A stretch of 64,000 bases of DNA from NCBI GenBank assembly GCA_031271685.1, contig JAISVH010000117.1, positions 1 through 64,000 on the forward strand, written 5' to 3'. Under the pieces are notes generated by a model, which was given only the letters and a program-made list of their open reading frames with translations, was not told the DNA's origin and did no database searches. Each line of letters begins with the position of its first letter. The stretch's first letter is position 1. Below are positions 9,595 through 18,436 of this stretch, one piece after another. Source of the stretch: Eubacterium sp. Its GTDB lineage: Bacteria > Bacillota > Clostridia > Oscillospirales > Ruminococcaceae. The translations under genes were made by a program, and so were the position numbers.

Positions 9595-10059
9595 ATGAAA
9601 AGCTTTAAAATCATACTCGCAATAATTACAGCATTAACACTATTCGGCTGCCGAAACGAGCAGTTCAACATCGACCCCGAAGATGTCACCGCTAAAATTC
9701 TGTCAGAACTCGATTTCCCTAGCCCCGTAGAAAAAACTCTAAGTGACATACCGGATTATTACGATATACCAACAGATGATTTAGAATCGGCTTCTTTCGT
9801 CATCTGCGGCTCGGGAGCTTATCCCGATGAAATTGCCGCTTTTAAGTTTATATCGGATGAAAAAGCATCTGGCGCGGCAGAAGCTTTAAAAAAGCGACTT
9901 AACGATCAAATTGATTTATACGAAGCATATACTCCAGATGAGATGTATAAATTAGAGGGAGCAGAAATAATAATTGATAGTAATTACGCGTTTCTCTGCG
10001 CTACATCGGATAATGAGACAGCAAAAAAAATTATTGATGATTTTTTAAATAAAAAATAA
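9595..10059 (+). CDS. DUF4358-like lipoprotein
   Basis: MKSFKIILAIITALTLFGCRNEQ lipobox; layout matches DUF4358 lipoproteins of Clostridia. Confidence 0.7.
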   Translation: MKSFKIILAIITALTLFGCRNEQFNIDPEDVTAKILSELDFPSPVEKTLSDIPDYYDIPTDDLESASFVICGSGAYPDEIAAFKFISDEKASGAAEALKKRLNDQIDLYEAYTPDEMYKLEGAEIIIDSNYAFLCATSDNETAKKIIDDFLNKK

Positions 10060-10081
10060 TAAATGTTTTTTTGAAAACCCC

Positions 10082-10110
10082 TTGACAAAAACCCGTTTCC
10101 GCAATATAAT
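10082..10110 (+). promoter_or_regulatory. Promoter of nrdD
   Basis: TTGACA-17 nt-TATAAT, exact consensus. Confidence 0.85.
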
Positions 10111-10125
10111 GATATTACACGTCAA

Positions 10126-10165
10126 ACACAAGATATTGTAGTTATATAAGACATACAATACTTGT
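10126..10165 (+). promoter_or_regulatory. NrdR-box-like sequence within an inverted repeat in the nrdD leader
   Basis: ACACAAGATATTGTAG (10126-10141) resembles the NrdR box; ACAAGATATTGTA...TACAATACTTGT forms a 12 bp stem with one bulge. Confidence 0.55.
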
Positions 10166-10208
10166 TTTGGTGTAGAGTATTTAAATGTGTACAATTAAGG
10201 AGCCGGGC

Positions 10209-12548
10209 ATGTTAACCAAAATACAAAAAAGAGATGGACGTCAGGTCTCGTTCAATATCGAAAAAATTGCAGACGCCATATATAAAGCCGCCCGCGCCGT
10301 GGGCGGCCACGATTACGAAGAAGCTATAAAACTTGCGGATAAAGTATGTGAAATTTTAAATAGACAGATAACCAATACCGGGACCATACCGACTGTTGAG
10401 ACTGTGCAGGATATGGTAGAAAAGGTATTGGTAGAAACAGGGCATGCCAAAACCGCCAAAGCCTATATACTCTATCGTGCCGACCGAACAAGAGTGCGCG
10501 AAATGAATACCCGTCTCATGAAAATATACGAAGACCTAACATTTAAGCCCGCGCTTGAGTGTGATATAAAGCGTGAAAACGCAAATATCGATGGAGATAC
10601 CGCAATGGGCACCATGCTAAAATACGGTTCTGAAGGAGCAAAGCAGTTTTATGAAATGTATGTGCTCTCGCCGGAACATTCAAAAGCCCACGCAAGCGGT
10701 GATATCCATATACACGATCTTGATTTTCTCACCCTTACCACAACCTGCTGCCAAATAGATCTGCCGGCCTTATTTAAAGGAGGCTTTTCTACCGGACACG
10801 GCTATCTGCGCGAGCCGAACAATATCGCCAGTTATTCTGCCCTTGCATGTATTGCTATCCAATCAAATCAAAATGACCAACACGGAGGACAGTCAGTTCC
10901 GAATTTTGATTACGCTATGGCCGACGGTGTGCGCAAAAGCTATCGTCAGCTTTATGAAAAGAACATTTTGCGCGGCATCGGCCTGTTCACCGACACATAT
11001 GAGCTGGATAACATTGACGAAAAAATCAAAGATTATATGCAAAAAATAAAGGACGAAAGCGGCCTTTTCCCTAGTCTAAAAGATGACGACGAATATCTTG
11101 ATGCCGAAAAAGAGTATCTAAAGATTTTTTTAAACGACGACAAATTAATAAACAAAATACAGAAATTTTCTAAAAATCTTACAGTAAAAGAAACCAATCG
11201 CGCCACCTTTCAAGCCATGGAAGCTTTGGTTCATAATCTCAATACCATGAATAGCCGCGCCGGCGCGCAAACACCGTTTTCCTCCATAAATTACGGAACC
11301 GACACTTCTCCCGAAGGGCAGATGGTAATCGAAAACATATTGCTTGCTAACGAACGAGGACTTGGAAACGGTGAAACCCCAATTTTTCCTATTCATATTT
11401 TTAAGATAAAAGAGGGAATAAACTTTAATCTCGGCGAGCCGAATTATTATCTATTTAAGCTTGCCTGCCGCGTATCGGCAAAGCGGCTTTATCCTAATTT
11501 TTCATTTATTGATGCGCCATTTAATATTAAATATTACAAAGAAGGCGATCACAATACCGAGGTTGCTTATATGGGATGCCGCACCCGTGTGCTTGCAAAC
11601 GTTCATGACCCAAATAATGAAGTTGTGGCCGGGCGTGGAAACTTAAGCTTTACCTCAATTAATTTGCCGCGTTTAGGAATACAAGCCGATGGCAAAATAG
11701 ACGTTTTTTTTAAAAGCCTTGAAGAGATTATGGATTTAATCGTTGCGCAGCTTACTTTCCGCTATAAAATTCAAGCTCAAAAAACCGCTAAAAATTTTCC
11801 GTTTCTAATGGGACAAGGCGTTTGGTTAGGGTCGGAAAAACTAATGCCCGACGATTCAATAGGCGAAATCTTAAAGCACGGAACCTTGTCCATCGGGTTT
11901 ATCGGACTTGCCGAATGTTTGATTGCACTTATCGGAAAGCATCATGGCGAAAGTGAAGAAGCTCAACGTTTAGGTCTTAAAATTGTAGGCAAAATGAGAG
12001 ATAGGATGGACGAAGAATGTATAAAAACCGGCCTTAATTTCTCTTTGTTGGCCACACCCGCAGAAGGGTTATCAGGCAGATTTCTGCGCATAGACCGAAA
12101 TCGTTTTGGCAAAATCTCTCAAATAACCGATCGAGAATACTACACCAACTCTTTTCATATACCTGTTTATTACGAGATATCCGCCTTTCAAAAAATAGCG
12201 CTTGAAGCTCCTTATCACGAGCTTACTAACGCAGGGCACATAAGCTATGTCGAAATGGACGGCGATCCCCTTAACAATCTTGAAGCCTTCGAAAAGGTCA
12301 TTCGTTGTATGAAGGAGCAAGGCATCGGCTACGGCTCTATAAATCATCCGGTCGATCGCGACCCTGTCTGCGGATATACCGGCATTATCGGTGATAGATG
12401 CCCTAAATGCGGTCGAACCGAAAAATCTGGCCCTTCTTTCGAGCGCATACGCAGAATAACTGGCTATCTGGTTGGCACAGTTGACCGCTTTAACAACGCA
12501 AAGCGCGCCGAAGAGCACGACCGCGTAAAACACGGCGTGCAGATGTAA
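10209..12548 (+). CDS. nrdD: Anaerobic ribonucleoside-triphosphate reductase
   Basis: N-terminal ATP-cone (MLTKIQKRDGRQVSFNIEKIADAI), C-terminal Zn site (CGYTGIIGDRCPKCG) and glycyl radical motif RRITGYLVG; start at ATG after AAGGAG. Confidence 0.97.
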   Translation: MLTKIQKRDGRQVSFNIEKIADAIYKAARAVGGHDYEEAIKLADKVCEILNRQITNTGTIPTVETVQDMVEKVLVETGHAKTAKAYILYRADRTRVREMNTRLMKIYEDLTFKPALECDIKRENANIDGDTAMGTMLKYGSEGAKQFYEMYVLSPEHSKAHASGDIHIHDLDFLTLTTTCCQIDLPALFKGGFSTGHGYLREPNNIASYSALACIAIQSNQNDQHGGQSVPNFDYAMADGVRKSYRQLYEKNILRGIGLFTDTYELDNIDEKIKDYMQKIKDESGLFPSLKDDDEYLDAEKEYLKIFLNDDKLINKIQKFSKNLTVKETNRATFQAMEALVHNLNTMNSRAGAQTPFSSINYGTDTSPEGQMVIENILLANERGLGNGETPIFPIHIFKIKEGINFNLGEPNYYLFKLACRVSAKRLYPNFSFIDAPFNIKYYKEGDHNTEVAYMGCRTRVLANVHDPNNEVVAGRGNLSFTSINLPRLGIQADGKIDVFFKSLEEIMDLIVAQLTFRYKIQAQKTAKNFPFLMGQGVWLGSEKLMPDDSIGEILKHGTLSIGFIGLAECLIALIGKHHGESEEAQRLGLKIVGKMRDRMDEECIKTGLNFSLLATPAEGLSGRFLRIDRNRFGKISQITDREYYTNSFHIPVYYEISAFQKIALEAPYHELTNAGHISYVEMDGDPLNNLEAFEKVIRCMKEQGIGYGSINHPVDRDPVCGYTGIIGDRCPKCGRTEKSGPSFERIRRITGYLVGTVDRFNNAKRAEEHDRVKHGVQM

Positions 12549-12642
12549 TTTTATCTTGAGCGGGGCTTCTTTGAAAAAGCCCCTAAACTGCCAAAATCCC
12601 CTTAAGAATTTCAGAAAACTTTTTGCTCGGTTTTAAGAGATT

Positions 12643-12747
12643 TTCAAATATCTGCGGCGGAGCCGCTCCAAGTGTTTTAACAAGCGTTAAGCGGAAGATC
12701 GAAAATACCCCCGCCGCCTAAGAGACGGTGACATGAACGCGGTTATA
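12643..12747 (-). repeat. Repeat A copy
   Basis: TTCAAATATCTGCGGCGGAGCCGCTCCAAGTGTTTTAACAAGCG...GAACGCGGTTATA. Confidence 0.85.
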
Positions 12748-12825
12748 TCAGAGATATCGGTAATAAACAATGCGACTAAATGATGCGAAGAACTTTTGGC
12801 CAAACAAAGGCAATTTTGGTCCGAA

Positions 12826-12926
12826 TATCCTTTGATATTTAAGGCAAAATTAACAAAATTTGGCAAGAAATACGCAAGTGGTGATTTGTTTAGCCATTAA
12901 GCGTGAGTGGTGCGATGTTGCCCTAG
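12826..12926. repeat. Repeat B copy (long variant, partial)
   Basis: ATCCTTTGATATTTAAGGCAAAATTAAC ... TTAAGCGTGAGTGGTGCGATGTTGCCCTAG. Confidence 0.7.
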
Positions 12927-13240
12927 TTAACCGGCCTTGCTGAAAGCTCAATAATTAAATCCTTATTATCGTCCTTGGCGGCGATATTTTTCTTTTTTAT
13001 GCCGCATTTTTTACATTTATATATTATCTGACATCCCTTTTTATTCAGCTCTATGCCAATAGGTTCTAAAATTCCGCCGCAATTTTCCGCCCTGTCGCCG
13101 GGATTTATATCCACGTGCAACGAGGACAAGCAATTAGGGCAGTGATCTCGCGCCGTATACCCAAGCTTTTCTATTTTAGCTCCACATATAAGGCAGGTAA
13201 ATCTCTCGTCAAGCATTATAAAATTTCTTTTATTTATCAT
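12923..13240 (-). CDS. RNHCP domain-containing zinc-binding protein
   Basis: FTCLICGAKI...ARDHCPNCLSSLHVDINPGDRAENCGG... YKCKKCG. Confidence 0.8.
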   Translation of the reverse strand: MINKRNFIMLDERFTCLICGAKIEKLGYTARDHCPNCLSSLHVDINPGDRAENCGGILEPIGIELNKKGCQIIYKCKKCGIKKKNIAAKDDNKDLIIELSARPVN

Positions 13241-13549
13241 AATATTATTAGACTTCTTGCGTAATTAAAATAAGATGGATTGGCGAGCAAAATTTTCGCC
13301 GGACAAAGCAATTTTTGGTTAAATATCAGTTGATATTTAATCAAAAATTAACGCGGTATGACGGAAAATAGCAATTAAAAATATCTACTGTTTGGTGCAG
13401 GAGTAATAGTTTAACACAAACGACAGATGATGGTCAAGCATATTGAGACAAACAGCAGTAAATATATTTTTTGACCACCATTCTGACATCTCCAATATTT
13501 AATTTTTGAATAACTTTATGATTATTTTATAGTGGTTCAACTAAATTAT

Positions 13550-13581
13550 AAAACCGCTCATCCCTAATGGTTGAGCGATTT
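13550..13581 (-). terminator. Probable terminator after tRNA-Thr
   Basis: CGCTCA...TGAGCG stem with T-rich flanks on both strands. Confidence 0.5.
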
Positions 13582-13586
13582 TTTTG

Positions 13587-13662
13587 TGGAGCTGGTGGAC
13601 GGACTCGAACCCCCGACCTGCTGATTACAAATCAGCTGCTCTACCAACTGAGCTACACCAGC
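13587..13662 (-). tRNA. tRNA-Thr (anticodon TGT), CCA encoded
   Basis: Reverse strand GCTGGTGTAGCTCAGTTGGTAGAGCAGCTGATTTGTAATCAGCAGGTCGGGGGTTCGAGTCCGTCCACCAGCTCCA; full cloverleaf by eye. Confidence 0.97.
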
Positions 13663-13830
13663 ACATCATGTAACTAAAATATTATAACATACCATTAATC
13701 TATTGTCAATACTTATTTTTTAAGTTACAAAACATATAGCAAATTGCGGTTTTATGGGAACGAATCATATAAAACCTTCCGCTGTCCAACACATAAATTA
13801 GGTGCTGGACGCACCGAGCTTTGCACGATG

Positions 13831-13906
13831 TTCAAAAATCTGCGGCGAAGCCGATTACGGTATTTTAACAAGCGCCAGTATGGATTGAAAGACCCCCATC
13901 GCCGAC
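13831..13906 (-). repeat. Repeat A copy, diverged, abutting repeat F
   Basis: TTCAAAAATCTGCGGCGAAGCCGATTACGGTATTTTAACAAGCG. Confidence 0.7.
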
Positions 13907-13957
13907 GTATAATCCTTTAACTTTAAGTTTACTAAATTTAAAGTTAAAGGATTATAC
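13907..13957. repeat. Repeat F palindrome (51 bp)
   Basis: GTATAATCCTTTAACTTTAA...TTAAAGTTAAAGGATTATAC. Confidence 0.85.
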
Positions 13958-13972
13958 TAACCAATATTATTT

Positions 13973-14671
13973 TTAATTCCTATTTTTTACTTTTTTAATA
14001 AATTTTTCAGTGTCCACAACTACACGGATATGCCGTCCGTTTCCTATTTCTCCCGCGTTTCCGATAGCCGTTACTTTAAATTCAACTTTTCGTCCGAAAA
14101 CACTTTTTATAATGGCCGTCGCCGTTATCTCCTCACCTAAAAGACTGGCGGAAGTATGAGACACACTTATTTCAGTTCCTACAGAGGTCTGTCCCGGCTC
14201 CATGCAATCGGAAAGACAATTGCAGGCGGCACGTTCCATAAGTGATATCATCATCGGCGTGGCAAAAACGTCAAGACTGCCGCTTCCGACGGATTTTGCG
14301 GTATTCGTATCAGCGACCGTCACACCGGCAGTCGCTGATTTGCCAAGCACAAGATTAGACAAAATAATACCGCCCTGTACTGTTAATACTGCAGCGATAA
14401 TATGGCTGCAAAGAACGCCTAAGTTTACGTGCGCGGCACAACTGCAATGAAAATGATTTAAGTCGAGTCCGTCTTTTGAAAAAGTGACAGTCACTGATTC
14501 ATGCCCTACTCCTTTAATTGAAACGATCGCCCGGCAACAAGGAAAATCATATTGAGTGAAATCCACGCCGCCATCTTCATAAATCTTAATGCCGCGCTCA
14601 ATATCTCCGGCAATGTGGTTGTGGCTTTCCAGAGTTGCCATTATTATCGCGGCTTTTCTCTCTTTTTTCAT
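13973..14671 (-). CDS. SWIM-type zinc finger + FlK-like hotdog thioesterase fusion protein
   Basis: N-terminal FHCSCAAHVNLGVLCSHIIA (CxC...CxH); C-terminal LDVFATPMMISLMERAACNCLSDCMEPGQTSVGTEISVSHTSASLLGEEITATAIIKSVFGRKVEFKVTA as in FlK-like thioesterases. Confidence 0.7.
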   Translation of the reverse strand: MKKERKAAIIMATLESHNHIAGDIERGIKIYEDGGVDFTQYDFPCCRAIVSIKGVGHESVTVTFSKDGLDLNHFHCSCAAHVNLGVLCSHIIAAVLTVQGGIILSNLVLGKSATAGVTVADTNTAKSVGSGSLDVFATPMMISLMERAACNCLSDCMEPGQTSVGTEISVSHTSASLLGEEITATAIIKSVFGRKVEFKVTAIGNAGEIGNGRHIRVVVDTEKFIKKVKNRN

Positions 14672-14923
14672 TTTTTCGTCTCGCTTATATTTCTAAACTC
14701 ACACATCGACAAATGATCATTCACCACTCCGACTGCCTGTAAGTATGAGTAAATTATTGTTGACCCAACAAATTTAAATCCAAGTTTCTTCATTTAGTTT
14801 CAGCTCGTCAAAACATGGTTTTCCCCATTGAGTGTCATGATATTCGCGCATCAGCTCATCATCAGTATCTCCCCACTGACAACGGATAGCGCCGTAATTT
14901 TTAGTTTCAGTTTCAATATGCAT
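14668..14923 (-). pseudogene. tag: DNA-3-methyladenine glycosylase I remnant with large internal deletion
   Basis: Reverse strand gives MHIETETKNYGAIRCQWGDTDDELMREYHDTQWGKPCFDELKL (Tag N-terminus), then after a frameshifted junction near 14793 KKLGFKFVGSTIIYSYLQAVGVVNDHLSMCEF (Tag C-terminus); middle missing; TGA overlaps the ATG of the next ORF. Confidence 0.85.
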
Positions 14924-14958
14924 ATTTCTGATTCCTCCATTTCATTTTTTTCATAATT

Positions 14959-15034
14959 TTAAGGCAATACCGCGCAGATATGGCGTGCAAAGCACGCCAA
15001 GCCGTTAAGCGTAAGTTGTGCGGTGTTGACTTAA
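14959..15034. repeat. Repeat B copy (short variant)
   Basis: TTAAGGCAATACCGCGCAG...CGTTAAGCGTAAGTTGTGCGGTGTTGACTTAA. Confidence 0.8.
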
Positions 15035-15050
15035 AGTTAAACGATTATAC

Positions 15051-15084
15051 AACACCGGAAGCGGCTCCGCCGCAGATGTTTGAA
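15051..15084 (+). repeat. Repeat A fragment
   Basis: AACACCGGAAGCGGCTCCGCCGCAGATGTTTGAA. Confidence 0.8.
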
Positions 15085-15172
15085 AAAAATAAAACCGTTC
15101 TTCTTACCTTTTATCACTTGAATGTCCAATATTTTGCCGCTATACTGGTCTTATAAGATAGGAGGCGTAAAT

Positions 15173-15595
15173 ATGACAGAGAGACAGAAAAGATTTTGCT
15201 ATGAGTATCTCGTTGATCTAAACCCCACAAAGGCGGCGGTCAATGCGGGATATAGCGAAAAGTATTCCGGACAAACAGGTTGCAGATTACTTAAAAATCC
15301 CGAAGTTCAAAAATTTTTAGAAGACCTTTTGAAGAACGAGGACAAGAGAAACGAAGTCTTGGTTAACAGAGTAGTTTCCGAGCTCGCCGTAATCGCTTTT
15401 TCAAAAATGGAAGATATAAAAAACAGTGAAAAACTTAAGGCTCTAGAAATGTTGGGGAAACATTTTAGAATTTTTGTATCGTCATTTAAAGAAGAAAATG
15501 ACGCCGGCACCGGACACTCCAAAGAAAAAGACGACAATCCTTTCGCCGGATTAAGTGTTGAAGAGTTGAGAAAGCTGGTGGAAAATGAAGAGTGA
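15173..15595 (+). CDS. Phage terminase small subunit
   Basis: MTERQKRFCYEYLVDLNPTKAAVNAGYSEKYSGQTGCRLLKNPEVQKFL (Terminase_2 family). Confidence 0.93.
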   Translation: MTERQKRFCYEYLVDLNPTKAAVNAGYSEKYSGQTGCRLLKNPEVQKFLEDLLKNEDKRNEVLVNRVVSELAVIAFSKMEDIKNSEKLKALEMLGKHFRIFVSSFKEENDAGTGHSKEKDDNPFAGLSVEELRKLVENEE

Positions 15596-16985
15596 AATGT
15601 CATTTCAAGCAAAGCTAGAAATTGCGCGGCGTGACTTTTCTGAATATTGCAGGTTGAAATCGCCGGACTTTTATAAGCCCGATAGAAAATATTTAAAAGA
15701 GCTTTGCGAAGAATTGCAAAGCTTTTATTATTCAGATGAAAAGGTTATGATCATAAACATGCCACCACGACATGGAAAAAGCCGCACAGTCGGATGTTTC
15801 GTTGAATGGATTTTAGGGCGCGAGCATAAAATAAAAGTTATTACAGGTTCATATAATGAAATGGTTTCCGCCGGATTTTCAAAAGGAGTAAGGAACACTG
15901 TTATCGAACATAAAGCAGATAAAAGAAGAATCGTCTACAGCGATATTTTCCCTAATACACGCATAAAAAAAGGAGATGGGGCAATGAATATTTGGAGCCT
16001 TGAGGGTGGATTCAATAATTATCTTGCTACCTCCCCTTCGGGCACGGCGACCGGGTTCGGCGCAAACCTTCTGATTATCGACGACTTAATTAAATCGTCT
16101 TATGAGGCTAACAACAATCATATTTTAAATAGCCACTGGGAGTGGTATTCTAATACAATGGTGTCACGATTAGAAGAAGGTGGAAAAGTTATTATAATTA
16201 TGACCCGTTGGCATACAAACGACTTGGCCGGGCGAGCGTTTAAACATTACTCAGACCTAGACATAAAACCAAGGGTATTTTCACGCAAGGCAATGGATGA
16301 CTGCGGAGAGATGCTTTGTCCTGAAATATTATCTCTATCTTCTTATATTACAAAGTTAAAAACTATGTCGGCTGAAACGGTTGAGGCAAATTTTCAACAA
16401 AACCCTGTCGATATTAAAGGAAGGCTTTATGATAGGTTTAAAACTTATGATATGCCGCCGGCAGACAGCAATGGGGATCTTGTGTTCAGCGAAATATGCT
16501 GCTATACGGATACTGCCGATACGGGAGCAGACTTTCTTTGTGCGATATGTTACGGAGTATACAATCTTGAGGCATACGTTCTAGATGTGATCTATACTAA
16601 AGAATCCATGGAAACCACAGAGGAAAAGCTGACCAAAATGTTGGTTGAGAAAAAGGTAAACCGCGCTTACATAGAAAGCAACAGCGGAGGGCGCGGCTTT
16701 GCTCGGAATGTTGAGCGGCTGTTATCTGAAAAGTATAGATCGAACTATTGTAAAATTATTACTTTTTTCCAATCGAAAAATAAGTCGTCAAGAATTTTGT
16801 CAAACAGCAGTTGGGTAATGGGGCATATCTATTTTCCGATTAACTGGCAACACAGGTTTCCGGAGTTTTTTAAATCATTGAACGAATACAGTCGCGAGGG
16901 AAAAAACGCGCATGACGATGCCGCAGATGCGGTAACAGGTATTGCCGAAATAATTAACAAGGTAGAAACATTCAGTTTTGAGTAA
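15585..16985 (+). CDS. Phage terminase large subunit
   Basis: Walker A MPPRHGKSRT, Walker B LLIIDDLIKS, nuclease motifs CYTDTADTGAD and HDDAADAVTG; overlaps terS. Confidence 0.95.
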   Translation: MKSEMSFQAKLEIARRDFSEYCRLKSPDFYKPDRKYLKELCEELQSFYYSDEKVMIINMPPRHGKSRTVGCFVEWILGREHKIKVITGSYNEMVSAGFSKGVRNTVIEHKADKRRIVYSDIFPNTRIKKGDGAMNIWSLEGGFNNYLATSPSGTATGFGANLLIIDDLIKSSYEANNNHILNSHWEWYSNTMVSRLEEGGKVIIIMTRWHTNDLAGRAFKHYSDLDIKPRVFSRKAMDDCGEMLCPEILSLSSYITKLKTMSAETVEANFQQNPVDIKGRLYDRFKTYDMPPADSNGDLVFSEICCYTDTADTGADFLCAICYGVYNLEAYVLDVIYTKESMETTEEKLTKMLVEKKVNRAYIESNSGGRGFARNVERLLSEKYRSNYCKIITFFQSKNKSSRILSNSSWVMGHIYFPINWQHRFPEFFKSLNEYSREGKNAHDDAADAVTGIAEIINKVETFSFE

Positions 16986-17047
16986 TCACATATCATAAAA
17001 TTGCGTTCATTGCCGCCCCTGGCTTATCGGCAAAATTTACACAAATT

Positions 17048-18196
17048 TTACTCGCCGAACACCCGAACGGCTTTTTCCATGTTTTCTATTATCGAAACTG
17101 AAAACGGACATTTGCTCTCACAGCTGCCACATTTGATACAATCAGATCCATGAGTCGGCAATTCTTTATAATGCTGCCCTACTCCCTTTTGGATTGCGTT
17201 ATTATTCATAGTCGCAATATCAAGATACTTTGTTACCGACGCAATATCGATCCCCGCAGGGCACGGTAAACAGTGATTGCAATAAACGCAGTTTCCTTTA
17301 AAATTCTTATTCATGCCGCTAATCGCTTCGGTATAATCCAAATCCGCAACGTCCTCCGTTAAATAAGTTACGGCTTCCTCGATTTGTTTTCTGTTTTGAC
17401 ACCCTATCAAAACACTTGCCACAGAAGGGCGAGTAAGGGCATAATGAATACACCTGCTTACGGTGAGAGGTTTTGAAAAAGGAGTATGCTTATCCGAGAG
17501 CAGCTTTCCCCCAGCAAGCGTTTTCATCACCGTAATCGGAATATCAAGACTTTCACAGGTACGATACAATTCCTGTCGCGGCTTGTCGATCTCAAACATA
17601 ACGTTTGCGTCAAAACCAGACTCAAGGCAGTTTAAAACGTTCATGTCCGAAGGGATCATATCAAACGCCGGATTTATACTGAACATCAGCAGTTCGACAA
17701 TTCCAGTCTCGACAACTTTTTTGGCGATCACAGGGTTATGCGAGCTTGCTCCGATGGCTCTAATAGTCCCATTTCTCTTTAGTTCTTCAGCATATCTGAC
17801 TATTCCTGAATTGAATACCTCGTCGAAATGTTCCTCGCTGTCAATAAAAAATAGCATGCCAAAGTCTATATAATCCGTATTCAAATCTATCATTAAATTC
17901 TCAAAATATTTTTTATTTATTTCCAAATCCCTTGAAATATCATACTGTTGGTTTATATCGGTCGAACCTATATGCCCCTGTATAATAAATTTATTGCGAT
18001 TTCCTTTAATCGCCCGGCCTATTTTTTGGCGAATGTCGTTACCTGGCATAAAAACATCCAACATATTAATATCGTGTTCCATAGCAGCGCAAATAGTATC
18101 CTTAACAATGTCATAGTCCTTGCCATCGAGATGTTCCGCGCCTAAACCGATTATTCCTACCTGCATACCGGTTTTTCCCAAATTTCTATATTTCAT
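17048..18196 (-). CDS. Aldo/keto reductase with C-terminal 4Fe-4S domain
   Basis: MKYRNLGKTGMQVGIIGLGAEHL; C-terminal CVYCNHCLPCPAGID and CIKCGSCESKCPF. Confidence 0.93.
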   Translation of the reverse strand: MKYRNLGKTGMQVGIIGLGAEHLDGKDYDIVKDTICAAMEHDINMLDVFMPGNDIRQKIGRAIKGNRNKFIIQGHIGSTDINQQYDISRDLEINKKYFENLMIDLNTDYIDFGMLFFIDSEEHFDEVFNSGIVRYAEELKRNGTIRAIGASSHNPVIAKKVVETGIVELLMFSINPAFDMIPSDMNVLNCLESGFDANVMFEIDKPRQELYRTCESLDIPITVMKTLAGGKLLSDKHTPFSKPLTVSRCIHYALTRPSVASVLIGCQNRKQIEEAVTYLTEDVADLDYTEAISGMNKNFKGNCVYCNHCLPCPAGIDIASVTKYLDIATMNNNAIQKGVGQHYKELPTHGSDCIKCGSCESKCPFSVSIIENMEKAVRVFGE

Positions 18197-18312
18197 ATAC
18201 CCTCCGTTTTGCCGTATGTTACAGTATTATTATAACATATCCTTAATAATTTTTCAACCTATTTCCTGATGGCATTTAAGAGGTATATAGTATAGCAAAT
18301 TAACTTAAAAAT

Positions 18313-18346
18313 AAGCCCAGCGGCTAATATTTTAGCCGCTGGGCTT
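18313..18346 (-). terminator. Terminator downstream of the pectate lyase gene
   Basis: AAGCCCAGCGGCTAA-tatt-TTAGCCGCTGGGCTT followed on the reverse strand by ATTTTTAAG. Confidence 0.8.
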
Positions 18347-18436
18347 AAAGGCTGCTGACAGCGAGTTAGATCGTTATTGCCAACGCCATTTTTTCAGACT
18401 GCAAAGCCGTATTCTTGATTAACTGTATTTGCAAAT

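Noticed and set aside
9336-9749. ORFs 9336..9572 (+) and 9462..9749 (-)
   Set aside because: Made of nested repeat D/E/A sequence and antisense to the DUF4358 lipoprotein.
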